From positions 1 to 64,000 of the forward strand of contig JAVEYW010000003.1 of the NCBI GenBank assembly GCA_034003325.1: DNA of 64,000 nt. The letters run 5' to 3'. The notes under the pieces were generated by a model. That model worked only from the letters and a program-made list of their open reading frames with translations. It was not told the origin of the DNA and searched no databases. Below, in pieces: positions 24,728-33,758 of this stretch. Both the position numbers and the translations under genes were made by a program. Each line of letters starts with the position of its first letter. Within the stretch, counting starts at the first letter, position 1. The stretch comes from Desulfobacterales bacterium (GTDB taxonomy: Bacteria > Desulfobacterota > Desulfobacteria > Desulfobacterales > JAFDDL01).

Positions 24728-25155
24728 AGATTGAAACAAGGCAGTTCGGTACGATGGTCATTGAGCCGGAAAAAATATACACCATGCCGGGGGGCATGCC
24801 GGGGTTTCCGGGCATGAAGCGGTTTGTGATCCTCAAGCGAGAGGAGATATGGCCGTTTTACTGTTTGCAATGTATCGATGATTCGGAATTGTGTTTTTAT
24901 ATTATGGACCCCATTTTGTTTAAAGCGGATTATGCCATCAATTTGTCCCAAACGGCCAAAGAGGCCGGCTGGGAAGGGGATTTGGAAGCCATTAAACTCT
25001 ACGTGATCGTTAATACGTCCGCCGGGGTTCCGGAAAAGATAACCGCCAATCTTCTTGGGCCGCTTTTGATCCATATCAAGCGGTTCGAAGCGGTGCAACT
25101 CGTCCTTCACGACAGCAACTATTCTCACCAGCACCCGATTTTTGAAACACGATAA
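24724..25155 (+). CDS. fliW: FliW flagellar assembly factor, CsrA antagonist
   Basis: Binds flagellin and, when free, CsrA, so that flagellin translation follows secretion. 143 residues with the family pattern: TMVIEPEKIYTMPGGMPGFPGMKRFVIL, WPFYCLQCIDDSELCFYIMDP, VIVNTSAGVPEKITANLLGPLLIH. It starts with TTG overlapping the csrA stop; the csrA tail supplies AAGGGGAAAA as Shine-Dalgarno. It converges on flaG, with only three bases between their stops. Confidence 0.95.
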   Translation: MKIETRQFGTMVIEPEKIYTMPGGMPGFPGMKRFVILKREEIWPFYCLQCIDDSELCFYIMDPILFKADYAINLSQTAKEAGWEGDLEAIKLYVIVNTSAGVPEKITANLLGPLLIHIKRFEAVQLVLHDSNYSHQHPIFETR

Positions 25156-25158
25156 CGT

Positions 25159-25554
25159 CTACACCTTTTTATCGAACAAGATGCCGATCATCTCTTCAAT
25201 TTTAGCGGCCAGGTTCAGCACCTCTTCGGACGGAATTTCCCGTATCAATTTTTCGGTGGTTTTATCCATAATTTTGATCATGGTCCGGCCGGTTTTATCA
25301 TGCATTGAAAACTGAATCCTGATATTATGAATGGATTCGATGTCCTGCTCAAGCGCTGCCAGCATTTTCTGTGTAACTTTGCTTGCCTTCTCCTCTGCCT
25401 CAACGGGAATCGCCTGCTCTGGAGGGAGTTTCGCGGAACTGTTCGTGCTCGGCATTTCGGCCGTTGCTGCGGCTTTTACCGGAACAACGTGGGGGGGGGG
25501 CAACTCCCCTCCGTTTTGCACTTTCGACGCAGTCTGCGTGATGGTTTCAAACAT
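25159..25554 (-). CDS. flaG: FlaG-family flagellar protein, with a ten-base G/C tract
   Basis: 131 residues. The C-terminal half is the conserved FlaG domain (IHNIRIQFSMHDKTGRTMIK, KTTEKLIREIPSEEVLNLA); the N-terminal half is low-complexity and proline/alanine-rich. FlaG affects filament length or stability. Ten consecutive G (C on the coding strand) at 25491-25500 lie at codons 18 to 21; slippage there would truncate the protein. It is the last gene of the minus-strand flagellar block. Confidence 0.85.
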   Translation of the reverse strand: MFETITQTASKVQNGGELPPPHVVPVKAAATAEMPSTNSSAKLPPEQAIPVEAEEKASKVTQKMLAALEQDIESIHNIRIQFSMHDKTGRTMIKIMDKTTEKLIREIPSEEVLNLAAKIEEMIGILFDKKV

Positions 25555-25590
25555 GGTATCACCCCACTTTCCTTGTCATACTAAACCGTA

Positions 25591-26133
25591 TTAAGCGTTA
25601 GCGGCCCATTCATCCAACCTTGTCATGACCGCATCAAAGGTTTTTCCGGAAATTTCCGGCAGCGTGCCGCCCAATGCTTCCCTGGCCTGATCAAATCCTT
25701 TTGAAACGGCTTCCTTTATCCGATCCAGCGTGCCGGCGTCCCTTCCGGCTGAGGCAATCGCAAAGGTAACGATACGGTCTGATGTTTGATCAACCCCCCA
25801 AAAGCCGTCATCGGCAATTAACGCTTGGGCTTCGGCCTGTGTTTCATCGTCTATTTCAACCGGCGCTCCAGCCATTGCCGCTTCCCAGGTGACCCCCTGG
25901 CGTTCAAGAAGCCTTACCACCAGATCCCGCAGGTCGGTTACGCCGGTAATATCCGAATCGTTGTCGATTTTACCGGAACGCGTATAGGTGACAGCTGCCA
26001 ATGTTTCTTCTTGAAAAGACACGGAATAGTCTGACTGGAGGTTTGATTTGGCGCTGTTGATTTTTCCTTTTTCCGGTTCTTGGAGCGGAAAAGCCTTTTG
26101 AATATCGCCGGCACCGTCGATTCGGTTAATCAT
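25591..26133 (-). CDS. Unknown protein of the flagellar block
   Basis: 180 acidic residues starting MINRIDGAGDIQKAF after GAGGTGCAAG. The C-terminal half is regular and looks folded: LIADDGFWGVDQTSDRIVTFAIASAGRD, then KEAVSKGFDQAREALGGTLPEISGKTFDAVMTRLDEW. The N-terminal half is probably disordered. I do not recognise a named family. It lies between flaG and the fliT-like gene on one strand with short gaps, so a role in filament assembly or export is suggested by position only. Confidence 0.75.
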   Translation of the reverse strand: MINRIDGAGDIQKAFPLQEPEKGKINSAKSNLQSDYSVSFQEETLAAVTYTRSGKIDNDSDITGVTDLRDLVVRLLERQGVTWEAAMAGAPVEIDDETQAEAQALIADDGFWGVDQTSDRIVTFAIASAGRDAGTLDRIKEAVSKGFDQAREALGGTLPEISGKTFDAVMTRLDEWAANA

Positions 26134-26151
26134 CTTGCACCTCGGTTTTGA

Positions 26152-26463
26152 TTACCGCGGCCCATAGGCCGTTGCCAATTTTCGTTTATTTTTTGAAACT
26201 TGTATTTTTTCAATATAATGCTCTTTTTTAAGTTCAAGTTCCTGAACGACGGTATCCACGCCGGACTTGATCTTTTGCAGCAACGGCAGCAGTGACGGGT
26301 CATGGCAGTCACCAGCGCCGGCGAGTTGATTCATAATCTCTTGATGCACCGCCATCATGGAAGCCACGGCGCCATCATCGATCTCGCCACTCAGCGCCGT
26401 CATCATCTGCGTGGTTATGTCATTAAGCCGAAGAAAAAGTGTTTCATGAATGTCAGATGGCAC
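26152..26463 (-). CDS. Small helical flagellar protein, FliT-like chaperone by position
   Basis: 103 residues from a GTG at 26463, preceded by GGAGAGGTTAGCT-type Shine-Dalgarno, overlapping the end of fliS by 11 bases. Predicted helical throughout (IHETLFLRLNDITTQMMTAL, LLPLLQKIKSGVDTVVQELELKKEHYIEKI). FliT caps FliD and is often coded right after fliS; size, helix content and location agree but I see no diagnostic motif, so the name is not asserted. A longer upstream reading of this frame has no start signal. Confidence 0.6.
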   Translation of the reverse strand: MPSDIHETLFLRLNDITTQMMTALSGEIDDGAVASMMAVHQEIMNQLAGAGDCHDPSLLPLLQKIKSGVDTVVQELELKKEHYIEKIQVSKNKRKLATAYGPR

Positions 26464-26905
26464 AGCTAACCCTCTCCATGGGACGATGCATTTCAAGCCC
26501 GGGCGTTTGCACCGACGCGCTGATCGTATTTTTTTGCTGTTGAAGGGCTGCTTCAAACCCCTCTTTCAAGGTCAGCAGAATAGTTTCCGCACGGTCCAAC
26601 GACTTCAAATCATTATGAATGTTTCCGCTTGTGAGCTGCGCCATCACATACCGGTATAAGCCTCTTAATTGCAGGGATAGTGCGCCGCCCTTGTCCATGT
26701 CCAGTGCGCAATCGAGTTCGGTAATAATCGCCATGACTTTGGAGATATTTTCACCGCGAATTTTGGGAGAGTTTTCAATAAGTCCCCGCTTGGCGTTGGC
26801 GATAAATTTAAGCGTACCGTTATACAATTTTAAAAGGACCACGCGGTTATCTTCGATCGTATTGCCTGCTGATTGCCTGTATGCGTTGCATCCCGTCTGG
26901 TACAT
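26453..26905 (-). CDS. fliS: FliS flagellin export chaperone
   Basis: 150 residues, helical, with the family opening MYQTGCNAYRQSAGNTI, then VVLLKLYNGTLKFIANAKRG and LDMDKGGALSLQLRGLYRYVMAQLTSGN. FliS binds the C-terminal helices of newly made flagellin and keeps it from polymerising in the cytoplasm. GGGAGGGG precedes the ATG at 26905. It sits between fliD and the fliT-like gene. Confidence 0.92.
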   Translation of the reverse strand: MYQTGCNAYRQSAGNTIEDNRVVLLKLYNGTLKFIANAKRGLIENSPKIRGENISKVMAIITELDCALDMDKGGALSLQLRGLYRYVMAQLTSGNIHNDLKSLDRAETILLTLKEGFEAALQQQKNTISASVQTPGLEMHRPMERVSCAI

Positions 26906-27000
26906 CAAACCCCTCCCTTTCTATATGCTATCAAATGCCACTTACTATCAAAGTCCCGCTTGTTTTATGTCGGCCTGCCGACTGGCGACTGTATTTCAGA

Positions 27001-28422
27001 CTATCTATTCGCAATGGACGTGTTCAGGTTTTGCAGGCTGGTGATCTGTTGGGTCAGATAGTTGCCGGTCGTCTGATACTCGCTCAGCAGCAATTCAAGT
27101 GCGTTGAACTGCGCCCGGATACGCGATTCTGAAGCGGTAACACGCGTTTCTATCCGATCAACGTCCTCCTGAATCCCATCGATACTGTTCTGGATTCCTT
27201 TTTGCCGGGCCGTTATGGACCCATTAATGGAATTGAGCATCGAATCCAGCTCGTCACGCATTCGTACCGAAAAGCCTTCCTCACCATCGCTGGTATGGGA
27301 GAAAAACTGGACAACGCCGTTAAAATTTTCTTTCAATGCGCCAGTCAACGTAGCGGTGGTCATTTTCAGTTTACCATCCACGTCCCGGCTGATGCCCAGA
27401 TCTGCAAGCCTGCCGACCGAATCCATGCCGGTGCTATTCGAATTGAGAACGGCACTGAGGCGTCTCTGGATCAGCTTGGCCGTCGCGTCCCCCAATAGCG
27501 GTCCGCCGGTGCCGCTGGTTTTATCAAAGCGCTGGTTTGTCGTAAAAAAATCGACCAATTCGTTATAGGCCGAAATAAAGGCGTCAACCGACGACACAAC
27601 AGCAGCACTATTACGGCCGATCGAGAGTTGCGTTGATTCGGTGTCCGGGTCGTCGTGGGCGTTTACCAGCTCGATCGTAACGCCGGTAATCACGTCATTC
27701 AGCGTATTGGAAGCCCGCTTGATACCGGAAACCCCGTCCACATCAATGGTGGCATCAAGGGCCGCCTGGTTTTCAATGAGATTTTCCGTCACGCCCTTTT
27801 CATAGGCTAATCGCGACAGGCCGCTATCGTTCGTATGGTTGCTGTCGCCGGTGTCATCAACGGTTACCTTGATCACATTCGCTTCGCCGGTTTTGGCAGT
27901 CGTCAGCGAAAGAAAATAATGGGTGCCGTCATAAATAACGCCGGCCGTCACGTCTCCTTCTTTGGCATTGACGGCATCGGCCACATCCTGGATGGTGCTG
28001 CCGTCTGCCACATCAACCATCATTTCGGCGCCGGCGCCCACTTGGATGGTCAGTGTTCCCTCACCGACGCTTTCTTCCTCTTCAAAGCCGGTGCTGGTCA
28101 GTTTATGCACCTGGGCCAGGTTGTGGACGGTGATGTTGAAAGAACCGGTAATCGCATCGCTGGAGGCTGAAACCGTGAAGATGTCGGTGTTCGCGGAAGA
28201 CGCTGAAAATTTCGTGAAATCTTCTGCCTTATCGAGTCCGTTAAGGGCCGAGTCGAGACTGCTCAATGCACTCCGAAGGCTCCCGTAGGCGGAAAGCTTG
28301 AGCTGAAAGTCTGCTTCTTTGCTCTGAAGCTGAAGAATCGGGCGGCGTTCTATGGTTACGAGCTGCTCGATAATGCTGTCGGTGTCCAGGCCCGACATCA
28401 GACCGCCAACGGAAATCGACAT
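27001..28422 (-). CDS. fliD: FliD flagellar filament cap
   Basis: 473 residues. N-terminal FliD domain (SVGGLMSGLDTDSIIEQLVTIERRPILQLQ), a central part with flagellin-IN/hook motifs (ITVHNLAQVHKLTSTGF), and the C-terminal coiled coil (VDRIETRVTASESRIRAQFNALELLLSEYQ). FliD forms the cap under which flagellin folds as the filament grows. GAGGAG precedes the ATG. fliS follows after 95 bases. Confidence 0.95.
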   Translation of the reverse strand: MSISVGGLMSGLDTDSIIEQLVTIERRPILQLQSKEADFQLKLSAYGSLRSALSSLDSALNGLDKAEDFTKFSASSANTDIFTVSASSDAITGSFNITVHNLAQVHKLTSTGFEEEESVGEGTLTIQVGAGAEMMVDVADGSTIQDVADAVNAKEGDVTAGVIYDGTHYFLSLTTAKTGEANVIKVTVDDTGDSNHTNDSGLSRLAYEKGVTENLIENQAALDATIDVDGVSGIKRASNTLNDVITGVTIELVNAHDDPDTESTQLSIGRNSAAVVSSVDAFISAYNELVDFFTTNQRFDKTSGTGGPLLGDATAKLIQRRLSAVLNSNSTGMDSVGRLADLGISRDVDGKLKMTTATLTGALKENFNGVVQFFSHTSDGEEGFSVRMRDELDSMLNSINGSITARQKGIQNSIDGIQEDVDRIETRVTASESRIRAQFNALELLLSEYQTTGNYLTQQITSLQNLNTSIANR

Positions 28423-28742
28423 GACGAAAACTCCTCTTAAAAAAGGTTGTGAGTGACCAATCGTGAGTCCCGGGTTTATTGCGATGATCTTGTCTTATTT
28501 ATCAACAAAATCCGTTGAACTCGATTAACGCAATAAACTTAATTTGTTTCTATAAAAATTAAGCAATATGTGTGCCAAGTTAATGTTGATTGCGACTTTC
28601 TTTTCCTGGCTTTTTATAGAGGCTTACGATTCGCCACGCACAACTTTTTTCCCATCGCGGTTTCTGATTCCCGATGCTTGCTCAAATCGGGTGGGGAGTA
28701 GGAATAAAATTCCTACTCCCCTGAAACACGATTCTCTTTCGA
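28423..28742. other. Gap between flagellin and fliD
   Basis: 320 bases with no gene. It is AT-rich and contains the fliD leader. A perfect hairpin at 28693-28721 (GGGGAGTAGGAAT against ATTCCTACTCCCC) follows the flagellin stop by about 22 bases. It lacks a T-run on the minus strand, so it may stabilise the flagellin mRNA 3' end or terminate only partly. I found no convincing sigma-28 promoter for fliD. Confidence 0.55.
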
Positions 28743-30575
28743 TTACTGAAGCAGACTCAACGCGGCCTGGGGCAGTTGGTTGGCCTGTGCCAGCATGGCA
28801 ATACCTGCCTGTTGCAGGATTTGCCCTTTGGTCAGGTTTGCGGTTTCAAGTGCAAAGTCCGCATCCAGAACCCGGGAACGGGCAGCGGAGATGTTCTCCG
28901 AGACGCTTTGCAGATTGGCGATGGTGGATTCAAAACGGCTCTGAATGGCACCAAGATCGCCACGGATGCTGCCTACCTGGCTAATCGCCCCGTCAATGAC
29001 GGAAATGGCGGCATTGGAACCTTCGACCGTGGAGATATCAACTGAGTTCATCTGACTCAGGGCGGGAGAAACGCTGCTTACGCCACCATAGGCCAGATCC
29101 GCACCACCCAGCGTGTAGTTTTCCGCGGAGCTCAGGGTCAGTGTGCCGCGGGTGGTTACGCCGTCGCCATCTGCCGCGGCAGTGCCTCCAGCGGCTGCTC
29201 CAGCTGCAAGTGCGCCGGCGTTGGTTGCTGCAGGTTCGCTAATTCCCAAAGTGCCTGTTCCTACAAGCGTTGATGTCAGGACAAGGGTAGTTGCGGTTTT
29301 TGCTCCGGTATCCACCGTGGTATTTCCCGCTGCTCTCTGGGTATCAATTGCCCCTTCCAATGCGGTTATCGAATCTGCCGCAGCTCCGCCGGCGACAATC
29401 ACTACAGCGACGTTCCCGGCGGCTTCGACAGCAGCTTGGCCTGCAGCGTCAGTAAATTCGTATGTGAGGTTGTCAATTTTGACCTGGTCGGTTATTGTGA
29501 GACCGGTCCCTGAGCCTTCGACAGCGGCATCAAAGGTTAACGTACTAGATTCATTTCCACTGGCATTCCCAGCAGCAGAAACATCCAGACCGATCGCATT
29601 CTGAATCTTCTGAGCGGTGGCAGAATCCACGGTGCCTGCTGTCAAAGCAATATCGCGGCCATCTGAAGTGGACAGGGTCAATGCGCCGGTTGATGCGCTG
29701 GCGGTTGCCGTAACGCCCGTCTGATTGGAGATGGCGTTGATGGCATCGGCAGCCGTGCGGCCCTGGGTGACGGCACTGGTACTTTTGGCGATGGATCCCA
29801 CCGCGATACCATTAATTAGCAGATCCCCATTAGCCAGGCCGATCCCTGCATTCGGGGCGGCACCGGTTAGTGAGTTACTTGCTGTGGCGGTGACACCGGT
29901 CTGGTCGAAAACACTATTGATGGCAGTGGCTTTCGCGGTGGCGCTGCCGGCGGTGACACCTGCGGCACTCGTAGCCGCCGAGACGCCCACTTCTACCCCA
30001 TTGATGGTAAATCCATCGCCATCAAATGCAGACGCAGTTACCGCCGTTCCCGTGGCCTGATAAGAACCGAGATCACTTGTTCTCGCCCCCGTGATTCCAA
30101 AGGAAATGGTTTGATTTGCATCGGCACCGACCTGGAACTGGGCGGTCGAAAAGGAGCCGTTCAGAAGGCCCTTGCCGTTGAACTTCGTGGTTTCAGCGAT
30201 TCGGTCCATCTCTGAAATCAACTGGCTCGCTTCTGCCTGTAGCGCCTGGCGGTCAGAGGAGCTGTTGGTGTCGTTTGCGGACTGGATCGACAATTCGCGT
30301 AATCGTTGCAGAATATTGGTGGTTTCCTGCAGGGCGCCTTCCGCCGTCTGGGCAAGAGAAATGCCGTCATTGGCATTTCTGGCAGCCTGATTCAAGCCGC
30401 GGACCTGAGAGGTCATCCGGTTTGTGATCGCAAGGCCGGCAGCGTCGTCTTTAGCGCTGTTGATGCGAAGACCGGAAGATAACCGCTTCAGTGAAGTGTT
30501 TAGCATGCCCTGGGAACTGTTGAGGTTTCTCTGTGCGTTCAATGAAGCGATGTTGGTATTGACTGATAGTGTCAT
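28743..30575 (-). CDS. fliC: Flagellin
   Basis: 610 residues. The conserved D0/D1 ends are canonical: [20 protein letters not shown] at the start and [20 protein letters not shown] with [23 protein letters not shown] at the end. The middle is long and Ala/Thr/Gly-rich, and holds two related flagellin-IN segments (FTINGVEVG...TGVTATAS and LLINGIAVG...TGVTATAS), probably surface-exposed domains. It is transcribed from a sigma-28 type promoter (30724-30750) with an untranslated leader of about 140 bases containing several GGA motifs, including the Shine-Dalgarno GGAGGA, as expected for CsrA control. Confidence 0.96.
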   Translation of the reverse strand: MTLSVNTNIASLNAQRNLNSSQGMLNTSLKRLSSGLRINSAKDDAAGLAITNRMTSQVRGLNQAARNANDGISLAQTAEGALQETTNILQRLRELSIQSANDTNSSSDRQALQAEASQLISEMDRIAETTKFNGKGLLNGSFSTAQFQVGADANQTISFGITGARTSDLGSYQATGTAVTASAFDGDGFTINGVEVGVSAATSAAGVTAGSATAKATAINSVFDQTGVTATASNSLTGAAPNAGIGLANGDLLINGIAVGSIAKSTSAVTQGRTAADAINAISNQTGVTATASASTGALTLSTSDGRDIALTAGTVDSATAQKIQNAIGLDVSAAGNASGNESSTLTFDAAVEGSGTGLTITDQVKIDNLTYEFTDAAGQAAVEAAGNVAVVIVAGGAAADSITALEGAIDTQRAAGNTTVDTGAKTATTLVLTSTLVGTGTLGISEPAATNAGALAAGAAAGGTAAADGDGVTTRGTLTLSSAENYTLGGADLAYGGVSSVSPALSQMNSVDISTVEGSNAAISVIDGAISQVGSIRGDLGAIQSRFESTIANLQSVSENISAARSRVLDADFALETANLTKGQILQQAGIAMLAQANQLPQAALSLLQ

Positions 30576-30723
30576 AATGTTTTTCCTCCATGAAATTAAG
30601 ATGTGTTTGGTTTCGGCGTCCTTGCCGTGGGTTAGTTGTTATTACGCTGAACCGAATCTTTGCTGCTTTTTCTTTTTTTGTCCCGACCTCCTTTCCGATT
30701 CGAGTTTTTCACGTTTAATCCCC

Positions 30724-30750
30724 TTATCGGAGTCGGCCTGGTTTTCTTTA
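30724..30750 (-). promoter_or_regulatory. Sigma-28 (FliA) promoter of flagellin
   Basis: On the minus strand: TAAA, exactly 15 bases, TCCGATAA. The consensus is TAAA-N15-GCCGATAA, so one mismatch. It places the transcript start about 140 bases before the flagellin ATG. Confidence 0.85.
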
Positions 30751-30770
30751 GCGGTTTTTTTCAAGAAATA

Positions 30771-30923
30771 ACGTAACTACTCAGGAATACAGAATTCAGG
30801 AGCCAGAATTCGAAATAATGCACTAACCACCTGAATCTTCATTCAACTATATTAATCCAGCTGCTTTCAGTTGTTTTAATTCTGAATTCTGGATTCTGTC
30901 TCCTGGCTACTGAGCAGTTACGA
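30771..30923. repeat. MITE-like inverted repeat (about 150 bp) upstream of flagellin
   Basis: ACGTAACTACTCAG at the left pairs with CTGAGCAGTTACG at the right; inner arms AGAATTCAGGAGCCAGAATTC and GAATTCTGGATTCTGTCTCCTGG also pair. Both outer edges are flanked by GAAATAAC, which may be a target duplication. No open frame of note. Confidence 0.7.
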
Positions 30924-31187
30924 AATAACATTCTCATAAAAAGGTTGAGACGGCTTGATATTGTGCCCCTTACAGCGAAGATGTCACTCATTGACGGATT
31001 TTCTTGAACATAGCGGCGAGTCTGATAATTACGAATCAGCAGATGCGATTGAGAAGGCAGGGTAGGGGCCACTAAGTCAGGTTGCGAATATCCCGCCATT
31101 CAAAATTATATTTGCAAATTGGGTAACAAGCCCTCAATTTGTAAAAAAAAGCAGGGATACGCAGGCCGGTAGTGGAAAGGAACCAGG

Positions 31188-32195
31188 TTGGGACGGGAAA
31201 TTGAATTAAAACTGTTGGTCCATGACGATTGGAAGGACCGGATATCAAATCATCCGCTGGTAAAGCGCTTTGCCGTGGGAAAAGCGAGCTGGCACCAGCT
31301 GTTCAATATTTATTATGATACGCCCGATTTTCAGCTGTATTCCCGGGGAATGGCCCTGCGCGTTCGAAAAGAAGAGGGGGGGCAACTTGTCCAAACCCTG
31401 AAGACCGCAGGCGAGGTCGTCGGGGGAATGAGCCATCGCGGCGAATGGGAATGGCCGTTGCCGAATGACACCCTGCAACCGGATTTAATTCCGCATCAGT
31501 TATGGCCCCCGGGGGTGGTAAAGGGTGGTGCGGACATACCGATTCCTTTGTTTCACACGGACTTTGAGCGGTCAAGGCAATTGCTGTACATACCTGCCGG
31601 TGCGTTGACATCGAATCAGGCCGAGGCGAAAATAGAACTGGCCTTTGACCGCGGGCTGGTGCGGGCCATCATATCAGACGAAAAGCGCACGGATAAGATT
31701 TTTGAAATCGAGATGGAATTAATGCTCGGGAAGCCAGAGACGCTTTTTGATCTCGCGTTGCTCCTCACTGCTGGTTTTCCGGTTCAGCCCTGCGATATCA
31801 GCAAGGCCGAGCGGGGGTACCGGTTGCTGGGGGCGCAACGGTTTTCGAAGGATGAGTATCCTGACAGGTTGCCGCTGATGAATGCGCCGGTTGAAACCGG
31901 CTTTTTCGACGAAATGACCTGGTCATTCGGGGTTTGGGTTCAACGGCTTGAATATTTTCAGTATTCCGGGAATCCGGCCCATCTTGCCGCTGCCGGACGC
32001 GCCATCGAGCGCATGGGCATGCTGATGACTTTTTTTAATTCGATGTTACCGGAATCGCAGACACGGCAGTGGCAAGAGATTCTGGCTACGGTAGCGGAAC
32101 AATGCCGCAAGAAAGTGATTCCCGATGGAACCGGCGCGGTCATGCTGGCCTTAGCCAAGTGGATTTATTGCCGAGAGTGGCTGAATCAACAGTAG
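31188..32195 (+). CDS. CYTH-CHAD domain protein (triphosphatase family)
   Basis: 335 residues starting at TTG 31188 after GGAAAGGAACCAGG. The N-terminal CYTH domain starts with the signature GREIELKLLV (ExExK) and includes YYDTPDFQLYSRGMALRVRKEEGG, KTAGEVVGGMSHRGEWEW and FEIEMEL, the acidic and basic residues that line the tunnel for triphosphate. The C-terminal part (from about 235) looks like a shortened CHAD domain. Members hydrolyse inorganic tripolyphosphate or bind polyphosphate. It stands alone, with non-coding repeats on both sides. Confidence 0.85.
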   Translation: MGREIELKLLVHDDWKDRISNHPLVKRFAVGKASWHQLFNIYYDTPDFQLYSRGMALRVRKEEGGQLVQTLKTAGEVVGGMSHRGEWEWPLPNDTLQPDLIPHQLWPPGVVKGGADIPIPLFHTDFERSRQLLYIPAGALTSNQAEAKIELAFDRGLVRAIISDEKRTDKIFEIEMELMLGKPETLFDLALLLTAGFPVQPCDISKAERGYRLLGAQRFSKDEYPDRLPLMNAPVETGFFDEMTWSFGVWVQRLEYFQYSGNPAHLAAAGRAIERMGMLMTFFNSMLPESQTRQWQEILATVAEQCRKKVIPDGTGAVMLALAKWIYCREWLNQQ

Positions 32196-32226
32196 GGGCG
32201 AACCTGTGCGCGCGCCTATTGCCGTT

Positions 32227-32256
32227 GTAGGGGCGGACCTGTGTGTCCGCCCCTAC
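32227..32256. repeat. REP-like palindrome
   Basis: GTAGGGGCGGAC and GTCCGCCCCTAC form a perfect 12-bp stem around CTGTGT. A degraded half copy (AGTAGGGGCGAACCTGTG) lies just before it at about 32192. Such TAGGGGCG hairpins are common scattered repeats in several phyla. Confidence 0.75.
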
Positions 32257-32367
32257 GGTGATTGCGACGCCATGGATGTTGTTTTCATTAACAAACCGGT
32301 AATGCGCCCCAACAAACCGCTAATACGCCCCGTTAATCTTAGATGATATGACGTCTGATAAGATATA

Positions 32368-32643
32368 TTATGTAAACTTTAAATTTTGGCTGGCGATATA
32401 TTCCCTGACCTTCGGTACGACAAAAATGGTGTCGATGGGAAGCTGGCCCAGAAACGCCGCCAGAACCTGATTCTTTTTTGAAATGGGCAAATGTTTATCA
32501 ATAATGAATCGTTGCTGGCCGTTAACTTTGCAAAAGCCGCTTTTAACATGAATTCCGGTGGCCTTGAAATTCTGTTCGGATATCTTAATATCCAACTTTT
32601 CAGCCAGGTCCTTTAATTGCTGAAATAATTGTTCGGGATTCAT
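32368..32643 (-). CDS. Conserved-looking hypothetical protein
   Basis: 91 residues: an N-terminal helix (PEQLFQQLKDLAEKLDIKISEQ), then strand-rich sequence (SGFCKVNGQQRFIIDKHLPISKKNQVLAAFLGQLP) and VPKVREYIASQ. Codon use looks normal and the composition is that of a small folded cytoplasmic protein. I do not recognise a named family. It is divergent from the BI-1 family gene. Confidence 0.6.
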   Translation of the reverse strand: MNPEQLFQQLKDLAEKLDIKISEQNFKATGIHVKSGFCKVNGQQRFIIDKHLPISKKNQVLAAFLGQLPIDTIFVVPKVREYIASQNLKFT

Positions 32644-32730
32644 GGCCGGTTCGCTTTTCGTTGACAGTTTGGGGCTCTCTTGATATTTACCCGATACGTA
32701 TTATGTTAAAATGAAATCGAATTCATCAAG

Positions 32731-32835
32731 TTATATAAGTTCTCAGTTTATATAAGTTCTCAGTGTTAAGTGTTAAGATTGCAAAAACGGGAACACACCC
32801 ATTCCTTAACACTTAAAACTTAAAACTTAAAACTT
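32731..32835. repeat. Short direct repeats ahead of the BI-1 gene
   Basis: TTATATAAGTTCTCAGT occurs twice in tandem near 32733-32765. GTGTTAAGTGTTAAG then CTTAAAACTTAAAACTTAAA follow, with an inverse relation (GTTAAGTGTTAAG against CTTAACACTTAA). Probably slippage-derived or a regulatory array; no known motif. Confidence 0.5.
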
Positions 32836-32848
32836 TCAGGAGGAAAAA

Positions 32849-33553
32849 ATGCAGACGGTATCTTACCAAGGCACTCAGGCGCAGGTTCGGGTCAATGAAT
32901 TTGTCCGCAGTGTTTATAACTGGATGATGGTCGGATTGGCGTTGACCGGATTTGTAGCGTATTTTACAGCCCATAACGAATCCTTGCTACAGTTGATTTA
33001 TCAAAATCGTCTCGTGTTTTTTGCGCTGATCATCGCAGAACTCGGATTGGTATTTTATATCAGCGCTCGAATCAATCGATTGGCCGCCTCTACAGCCACG
33101 GGGCTTTTTGTGCTCTATTCCGCGTTAAACGGGTTGACCCTCTCGTTTATTTTTCTTGTTTATACGAGTTCATCCATCACCTCAACTTTTTTTATCTGTG
33201 CAGCCACCTTCGGCGCATGTAGCATTTATGGATGGATGACCAAACGGGATCTGACATCGATGGGTGGATTTATGACCATGGGCTTGATCGGCATCATCAT
33301 TGCCTCCGTGGTCAATATGTTTTTACAAAGCAGCGGAATGGCCATGATTATTAGCTATATCGGTGTGCTGGTCTTTGTCGGCTTAACTGCTTATGATACA
33401 CAGAAAATCAAAACCATGGCCATGAGCCAACCGGTTGGCGCTGAGGCCGGGGTTATACGGAAAGCTGCTATTTTGGGCGCGCTTTCACTATATCTTGATT
33501 TTATCAATCTTTTCTTGATGCTCCTTCGTATTTTCGGTGGCAGCAGAGAATAA
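32849..33553 (+). CDS. Bax inhibitor-1/YccA (TMBIM) family membrane protein
   Basis: 234 residues with seven hydrophobic segments, opening VNEFVRSVYNWMMVGLALTGFVAYFTAH and ending with the family signature LYLDFINLFLMLLRIFGG. The conserved YDTQKIK motif near residue 190 supplies the aspartate used for calcium or proton gating in relatives. In bacteria, family members act as calcium leak channels or protect membrane protein quality control. CAGGAGGAAAAA precedes the ATG. A terminator follows at 33602. Confidence 0.92.
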   Translation: MQTVSYQGTQAQVRVNEFVRSVYNWMMVGLALTGFVAYFTAHNESLLQLIYQNRLVFFALIIAELGLVFYISARINRLAASTATGLFVLYSALNGLTLSFIFLVYTSSSITSTFFICAATFGACSIYGWMTKRDLTSMGGFMTMGLIGIIIASVVNMFLQSSGMAMIISYIGVLVFVGLTAYDTQKIKTMAMSQPVGAEAGVIRKAAILGALSLYLDFINLFLMLLRIFGGSRE

Positions 33554-33601
33554 GATGTTGACATAAAATTGACCGAATTCATTAAAAAAAGGCCCTATCA
33601 C

Positions 33602-33627
33602 AGCCGTTGATAGCGGCTTTTTTTTAT
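33602..33627 (+). terminator. Rho-independent terminator after the BI-1 gene
   Basis: AGCCG-TTGATAG-CGGCT hairpin followed by a T-run. Confidence 0.8.
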
Positions 33628-33758
33628 TTATAAGAACATACACTATCTTGTGGCTATATATCGGTTGACACCCAAGATGGTCTGAATTATGCTGCTGCAG
33701 TCAAACAGGCTGCTAAAAAAAGACTAAGAGTAAACGATCACGGAAAGGATGACACATC

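Noticed and set aside
28776-30390. Several Ala/Val-rich frames opposite flagellin
   Set aside because: Shadows of the Ala/Thr-rich middle of flagellin; no start signals.
32731-32835. CRISPR-like array
   Set aside because: The repeats are 7 to 17 bases, contiguous and without unique spacers; no cas gene is in the window.
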